Shown: in pieces, positions 9,958 to 13,313 of the stretch
How the letters are laid out: each line of letters starts with the position of its first letter
Numbering within the stretch: position 1 is the first letter of the stretch
Assembly (NCBI GenBank): GCA_007128525.1
Contig: SKXG01000423.1
Span: forward strand, 1-13,313
Source: Pseudomonadales bacterium
GTDB lineage: Bacteria; Pseudomonadota; Gammaproteobacteria; Pseudomonadales; Azotimanducaceae
DNA length: 13,313 nucleotides
Reading direction: 5' to 3'
Made by a program: the position numbers and the translations under genes
The notes under the pieces: model-generated
The model's database searches: none
What the model was told of the DNA's origin: nothing
Seen by the model: only the letters and a program-made list of their open reading frames with translations

Positions 9958-9978
9958 CGCGGGTAAGGTAAACGACTA

Positions 9979-10002
9979 GCAGGCCGCCGAAAAACGGCCT
10001 GC
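9979..10002 (+). terminator. Strong hairpin after the SDR gene (possible terminator)
   Basis: GCAGGCCG and CGGCCTGC form a perfect 8-bp stem around the loop CCGAAAAA, 21 bases beyond the SDR stop. No T-tract follows, so termination would be imperfect or Rho-assisted. The hairpin may instead stabilise the 3' end of the SDR message. It separates the SDR from the hydrolase-regulator gene. Confidence 0.4.
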
Positions 10003-10050
10003 CAGCGTCGCGCCATGGATGGCGTCGACTCCGCTTCCGTTAATCCTATC

Positions 10051-10075
10051 GGCAATTACCTCCCAGGTAATTGCC
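10051..10075. promoter_or_regulatory. Perfect 11+11 inverted repeat, candidate operator
   Basis: GGCAATTACCT, then CCC, then AGGTAATTGCC: two perfect 11-base arms around three bases, AT-richer than its surroundings and 55 bases ahead of the chimeric gene's start codon. Size and symmetry fit the binding site of a dimeric repressor, and the regulator part of the next gene is an obvious candidate. As RNA it would form a stable hairpin. The absence of a T-tract argues against a terminator. Confidence 0.5.
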
Positions 10076-10093
10076 CGGCCACAGACGCCGGGT

Positions 10094-10132
10094 CATTGTT
10101 GCGCCGACTCCCCACGAGGTGCGGCAACAATG
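10094..10132. repeat. 9-bp inverted repeat enclosing the RBS and covering the start codon
   Basis: CATTGTTGC (10094-10102) is the exact reverse complement of GCAACAATG (10124-10132). The right arm ends with the ATG of the hydrolase-regulator gene, and its SD (GAGGT, 10116-10120) lies in the 21-base loop. It may be a second operator or an RNA stem that hides the start codon. Confidence 0.45.
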
Positions 10133-11659
10133 AATACCCAGGCAAACATTCCGGTGACCGCTTACGCGGAACTCCCCATCCAACATCACACCATAGGCGA
10201 CGCCACCATTGCGGTCCGCTCCTGCGGGCAGGGTCCCGATCTGGTGCTGATCCATGGCTTTCGGGTGCACGGCTACACCTGGCGCAAACTGCTGCCGGCA
10301 CTGTCACAACGGTTTCGCTGCCATGTCGTCGATCTGCCGGGACTTGGCGACAGCGATTGGACGGCAACTACCGACTTCCGATTCAGCGCGCAAGCGCAGC
10401 GGCTGATGTCCCTGATCGATAACCTGGCGCTGACGAATTACGCGCTGATCGGTCACGACACCGGCGCCACCATCGCCCGGCTGATTGCGATTGCGAGGCC
10501 GGACGAGGTTCGCCGGCTGGTGATGATCAATACCGAGGTGCCAGGGCACCGCCCGCCCTGGATCCGGCTTTACCGGTTTAGCGCCGGCCTGCCGCTCGCA
10601 CCATCCGCTTTCCGGCTGCTGCTCAGCTCAGGCAGATTCGTGCGCTCCAGAATGGCGTTCGGTCAGTTCTACAGTGAACCGGCACTGTTCAACGCCGAGC
10701 ACCTCGCGCCTTATGTCCAACCGCTGGTGACCTCCCAGCGGCGCATGCAGGGTATGCTGGGCTACCTGCTGGGCGTTGAGTGGGACGTCGTTGATGGTCT
10801 GCGCGAAGGCCATGGTCAGATCAAGGCCGATACCCTGCTGCTGTGGGGTGAGGACGACCGCACCTTCCCGCTGGCCGGCGCCAGAGAGATCTGCGCTCAG
10901 CTGCGCAGCCAGCTGGAGCTGGCCCTGGACACCGCCGTCTCGCAGCGCCACCTGAGCTTTCTGGAATCCGGCCGTGCCCGGCCCAGCCGCCACATGGTGC
11001 TGCACCTGGCCGAAGCGCTGGACGTGCCCTTGCGTGAACGCAATGCGCTGCTGCGCGCAGCCGGCTACAGCGATCTGTTCCGGCAACGGGATCTCGACAG
11101 CGCCGACATGGCACCCGTCCGGCAGGCACTGGAGCTGATGCTCAGTCACCATGAGCCCAATCCGGCACTGGTCGTCGATCGGGACTGGAACGTCCTGATG
11201 ACCAACACCGCGCTGGAGCGGCTGATTGGGCTTGTTGGCGATCTGGAGCAATTCTGGCAGCAGACCTGCGGCGACGGCCCTCGCAACATCATGCGGCTGA
11301 CCTTTCATTCGGCCGGCCTGCGCCCGCTTCTGGCCAACTGGGCAGACGTGGCGCCGGTCCTGCTGCTTCGCCTGCAGCGCGAAGCCGCGGCCACTGGCAG
11401 CCCGCTGCTGAACAGTCTGTTAGAAGAGTTGCATGCCGACCCCGACATTCCACGCCATTGGCGCGAACCGGATCTGGATCAGCCCTTGCCCCCAGTTATC
11501 CCGCTGGTCGTCAGCGTCCACGGCGCGAGCATCCGGCTGTTCAGCATGATCAGCACCTTCGGCACACCCCAGGACATCACCACCGACGAAGTCAGGCTGG
11601 AGACTTTCTTCCCGGCCGATCCGGACACGGCAACGCTGCTACAGGCATTGGCCGGGTAA
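10130..11659 (+). CDS. Chimera: truncated alpha/beta hydrolase fused in frame to XRE/MmyB-like regulator
   Basis: A 509-residue protein made of two unrelated parts. Residues about 18-257 are an alpha/beta hydrolase with oxyanion HGF (42-44), nucleophile elbow GHDTG (108-112, Asp110, as in haloalkane dehalogenases and epoxide hydrolases) and the acid-bearing WGEDDRTFP (239-247, D243). The last ~40-50 residues, with the catalytic His, are missing. From residue 260 the sequence becomes an MmyB-like regulator. Its helix-turn-helix lacks helix 1 but keeps SQLELALDTAVSQRHLSFLESG (260-281) and ARPSR. The ligand-binding domain follows (about 325-508), with HEPNPALVVDRDWNV and LANWADVAPVLLLRL. The start at 10130 has GAGGT 9 bases ahead; the frame opens earlier, at 10019. 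The hydrolase helix LAGAREICAQLR (248-259) falls where HTH helix 1 should be. It is unlikely to be an active hydrolase. DNA or ligand binding may survive. Confidence 0.85.
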   Translation: MNTQANIPVTAYAELPIQHHTIGDATIAVRSCGQGPDLVLIHGFRVHGYTWRKLLPALSQRFRCHVVDLPGLGDSDWTATTDFRFSAQAQRLMSLIDNLALTNYALIGHDTGATIARLIAIARPDEVRRLVMINTEVPGHRPPWIRLYRFSAGLPLAPSAFRLLLSSGRFVRSRMAFGQFYSEPALFNAEHLAPYVQPLVTSQRRMQGMLGYLLGVEWDVVDGLREGHGQIKADTLLLWGEDDRTFPLAGAREICAQLRSQLELALDTAVSQRHLSFLESGRARPSRHMVLHLAEALDVPLRERNALLRAAGYSDLFRQRDLDSADMAPVRQALELMLSHHEPNPALVVDRDWNVLMTNTALERLIGLVGDLEQFWQQTCGDGPRNIMRLTFHSAGLRPLLANWADVAPVLLLRLQREAAATGSPLLNSLLEELHADPDIPRHWREPDLDQPLPPVIPLVVSVHGASIRLFSMISTFGTPQDITTDEVRLETFFPADPDTATLLQALAG

Positions 11660-11671
11660 GTCAGCCCGCCA

Positions 11672-12349
11672 TCACGTCTCTCGGGCCAGCTCCTGAAAGA
11701 ACGCCGCCCGCGCCGCTTCACTCTGGGCGGAGACCAGCGTGGCAACATCACATCGGATGCCGTGCATCTCAGCGCTGGACAGCGACTCTGCAACCGTCAT
11801 CGGCGCCACGCGCTCACGCTCAAAACCCCGACTGGTCAGTGCCGCATCGAACGCCGCGGCTGTCAGCGGGTTGGCATACAGCGCGGCGAACAATGTTTCG
11901 CTGCCCTTCTGCTCCAGGGTATCCAGTTGCTGCCGGACCGCGATCCAGTCATCAACGTGGTTGAAGTAGTCCGCACGCGCCTGCGCCGGCTCAGCGTTCA
12001 GGTGCGCCTCCACATGCGCGTGCATCTGCGCCTGAGCCTCTGCATCGAGCAGGTACACGTCAATACAGCCTGCCGCATGACCAAGCTGTTCCGCCTGGTA
12101 GGCATAAACCGGTTGCGTCAACGGCAGTGAAGCGACGGCCTCAAAGGTCAGGTCGAAGCCATGCTGGCAGACCAGACCTTCCAGGGCCGTGTCGGCATCA
12201 AAATCGTCTACTGTGGCGTCCGGCGTCTCAGCGGGGGACGTCACCGGCGATTCGGCTGGCGCCTCGATCGGCGCCTCGTCAGACTCTGACACCCACCAGA
12301 GTATGCCGAGCGCCAGCAAAACCGTTATCACAACAATTGGCCACCTCAT
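11672..12349 (-). CDS. Unrecognised membrane-anchored or secreted protein
   Basis: 225 residues that I do not assign to a family. Residues about 4-20 form one hydrophobic segment (IVVITVLLALGILWWV), either a signal anchor or an uncleaved signal peptide. A low-complexity acidic linker rich in Ala, Pro, Glu and Ser follows (22-50). A mostly helical domain takes up the rest, with cysteines at 61, 95 and 200; two of these could form a disulphide if the domain is periplasmic. No catalytic motif stands out. The ATG lies 5 bases after the stop of the crotonase gene upstream, with an AGGGCAC sequence as a possible SD, so the pair is probably one operon. Its stop is only 12 bases from the stop of the convergent chimeric gene. 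Codon use and composition resemble the neighbours, which supports a real gene. Confidence 0.75.
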   Translation of the reverse strand: MRWPIVVITVLLALGILWWVSESDEAPIEAPAESPVTSPAETPDATVDDFDADTALEGLVCQHGFDLTFEAVASLPLTQPVYAYQAEQLGHAAGCIDVYLLDAEAQAQMHAHVEAHLNAEPAQARADYFNHVDDWIAVRQQLDTLEQKGSETLFAALYANPLTAAAFDAALTSRGFERERVAPMTVAESLSSAEMHGIRCDVATLVSAQSEAARAAFFQELARET

Positions 12350-12354
12350 GTGCC

Positions 12355-13197
12355 CTAGTCCTGCTGCTTGTCAGCTTTCTGATCCTGCCGGAACCGCTCA
12401 AAAGCAGTCCGGACCCGGTTGGCGTGGGGGTTCTCCTGCGCACTGGCAAAGGACGCATACGCCTTGTGCGGCTCGTTGGCAGTACGCGCAAACCCGAACG
12501 CGCTGCCGATGTGGAAGGCATTGGTCACGGATGCGGAATAACCCATTTGATCGAGCGAATCGTTAATCGCGTACTTGGCCGACAGCACCATGGCCGGATC
12601 ATTGTCAGCAACGCGTTCGGCATAGGCCATGGTCTGGGCTTCCAGCTGATCGCGTGAATAGACGCGATTGACGAAGCCGACCGACAGCGCTTCACCGGCG
12701 CTCAGTACCCGGTGCTCGAAAAGAATCTCTTTGGCCTTCTTCGGCGGCATGTCCCAGGGCAGCGCCCAGAAGTCCGCCGGAGACGGGTACGCCAGGAACT
12801 GCGCATCGTCCGAGGCGAACACCAGGTCCATTGCCGAAGCGACCATCCAGCCGCCCCAGATGCAATAACCGTGCACCATGGCAATGGTTGGCTTGGCCAG
12901 ATTGCGCCATCGCAGGTGGTCTTCGATATAGGCCTGCTTCATGCGCTGATAACGCTGGCCCGCGGTTTCGGGTGGCAGTTCCGGATCCGCCATTTCCCGC
13001 ACGTCATGGCCGGCAGAAAAGTGCGGGCCGGCGCCGGACACCACAACGACGCGGACATCGCCATCACGGGCCGCCTCATCCAGCGCCAGGTCAATTTCCT
13101 TCAACATCAGCCGGCTCTGCGCGTTCAGCGTATCCGGTCGATCCAGTATCAGGCGCGCAATGCGACCCGGCTCGTAGGTGACGGTCGAGTAAGCCAT
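12355..13197 (-). CDS. Enoyl-CoA hydratase/isomerase (crotonase) family protein
   Basis: A 280-residue crotonase-fold protein acting on an acyl-CoA. The CoA-binding/oxyanion segments are HFSAGHDVREM (59-69) and GYCIWGGWMVASAMDL (110-125). YPSPADFWALPWDMPPKKAKEILF (137-160) replaces the usual region carrying the second catalytic Glu. The Glu found in GGGCEL of true hydratases is Met118 here, so ordinary 2-enoyl-CoA hydration is doubtful. A subgroup with this HPW/PWD-type signature exists among proteobacterial and actinobacterial EchA-like proteins. Its reaction is not known to me. The ATG at 13197 (GAGG 5 bases ahead) is preferred over in-frame ATGs at 13227 and 13263. The unrecognised gene follows 5 bases downstream. 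The remaining ~115 bases to the window edge contain no confident gene. Confidence 0.88.
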   Translation of the reverse strand: MAYSTVTYEPGRIARLILDRPDTLNAQSRLMLKEIDLALDEAARDGDVRVVVVSGAGPHFSAGHDVREMADPELPPETAGQRYQRMKQAYIEDHLRWRNLAKPTIAMVHGYCIWGGWMVASAMDLVFASDDAQFLAYPSPADFWALPWDMPPKKAKEILFEHRVLSAGEALSVGFVNRVYSRDQLEAQTMAYAERVADNDPAMVLSAKYAINDSLDQMGYSASVTNAFHIGSAFGFARTANEPHKAYASFASAQENPHANRVRTAFERFRQDQKADKQQD

Positions 13198-13313
13198 GTT
13201 GACCTCGGGCAGTGATGGTGCGGCCATGATACAGGAAACCTTGCGCGCGTAACGGGTTTCCATGCGCCGCTCACAGAGACCTGGCCCCGATCAGTCTTCC
13301 AGTCCGCCTAGCG

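Noticed and set aside
10019..10129. A 37-codon N-terminal extension of the hydrolase-regulator gene from the ATG at 10019.
   Set aside because: It would translate through both inverted repeats and has no SD, whereas the ATG at 10130 has GAGGT at good spacing and begins where hydrolase similarity plausibly starts.
13291..13311. A minus-strand reading LGGLED then TGA at the right edge, resembling the end of an upstream gene.
   Set aside because: Only six codons are visible and the other frames are equally possible, so it cannot be supported as a gene.

Overview
This is a GC-rich (roughly 60% by eye), densely coded chromosomal stretch, most likely from a gammaproteobacterium. The evidence is a long-form leuA, a fused purL of about 1,325 residues, tadA directly beside purL (these genes are neighbours in E. 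coli too), and many GCCGGC-type motifs. No transposase, tRNA, rRNA, CRISPR array or phage gene is visible. The species cannot be named from the sequence.

Left part (1-3515, all minus strand). From right to left there is a gamma-carbonic-anhydrase-like hexapeptide-repeat protein, then leuA (2-isopropylmalate synthase, the committed step of leucine synthesis), then a secreted or membrane TraB/GumN-family protein that runs off the window. The roughly 200-base region ahead of leuA has a good sigma70-type promoter. It also has a 19-codon leucine-rich leader ORF whose ATG sits exactly where transcription should begin, and two GC-rich hairpins. This looks like a leucine-responsive attenuator with a leaderless leader peptide.

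Middle part (3708-8939). A Nudix hydrolase with an N-terminal zinc ribbon lies on the plus strand behind a perfect TATAAT box and converges on purL. tadA (tRNA A34 deaminase) and purL (FGAM synthase, purine synthesis) run together on the minus strand 63 bases apart and could share a transcript.

Right part (9061-13313). A short-chain dehydrogenase is followed on the same strand by the most unusual gene of the window. This 509-residue ORF joins the first ~257 residues of an alpha/beta hydrolase (Asp-nucleophile type) in frame to an XRE/MmyB-like transcription regulator lacking its first helix. The junction cuts off the hydrolase's catalytic histidine region, so this appears to be either a deletion-born chimera or a new enzyme-derived sensor/regulator. 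Two strong inverted repeats lie just upstream, one perfect over 11+11 bases and one covering the start codon. Converging on it are an unrecognised membrane-anchored protein and a crotonase-fold (enoyl-CoA hydratase-like) protein, which are 5 bases apart and probably form an operon. The dehydrogenase, the MmyB-like regulator and the crotonase suggest a small acyl/lipid or xenobiotic catabolism neighbourhood. That link is inference.
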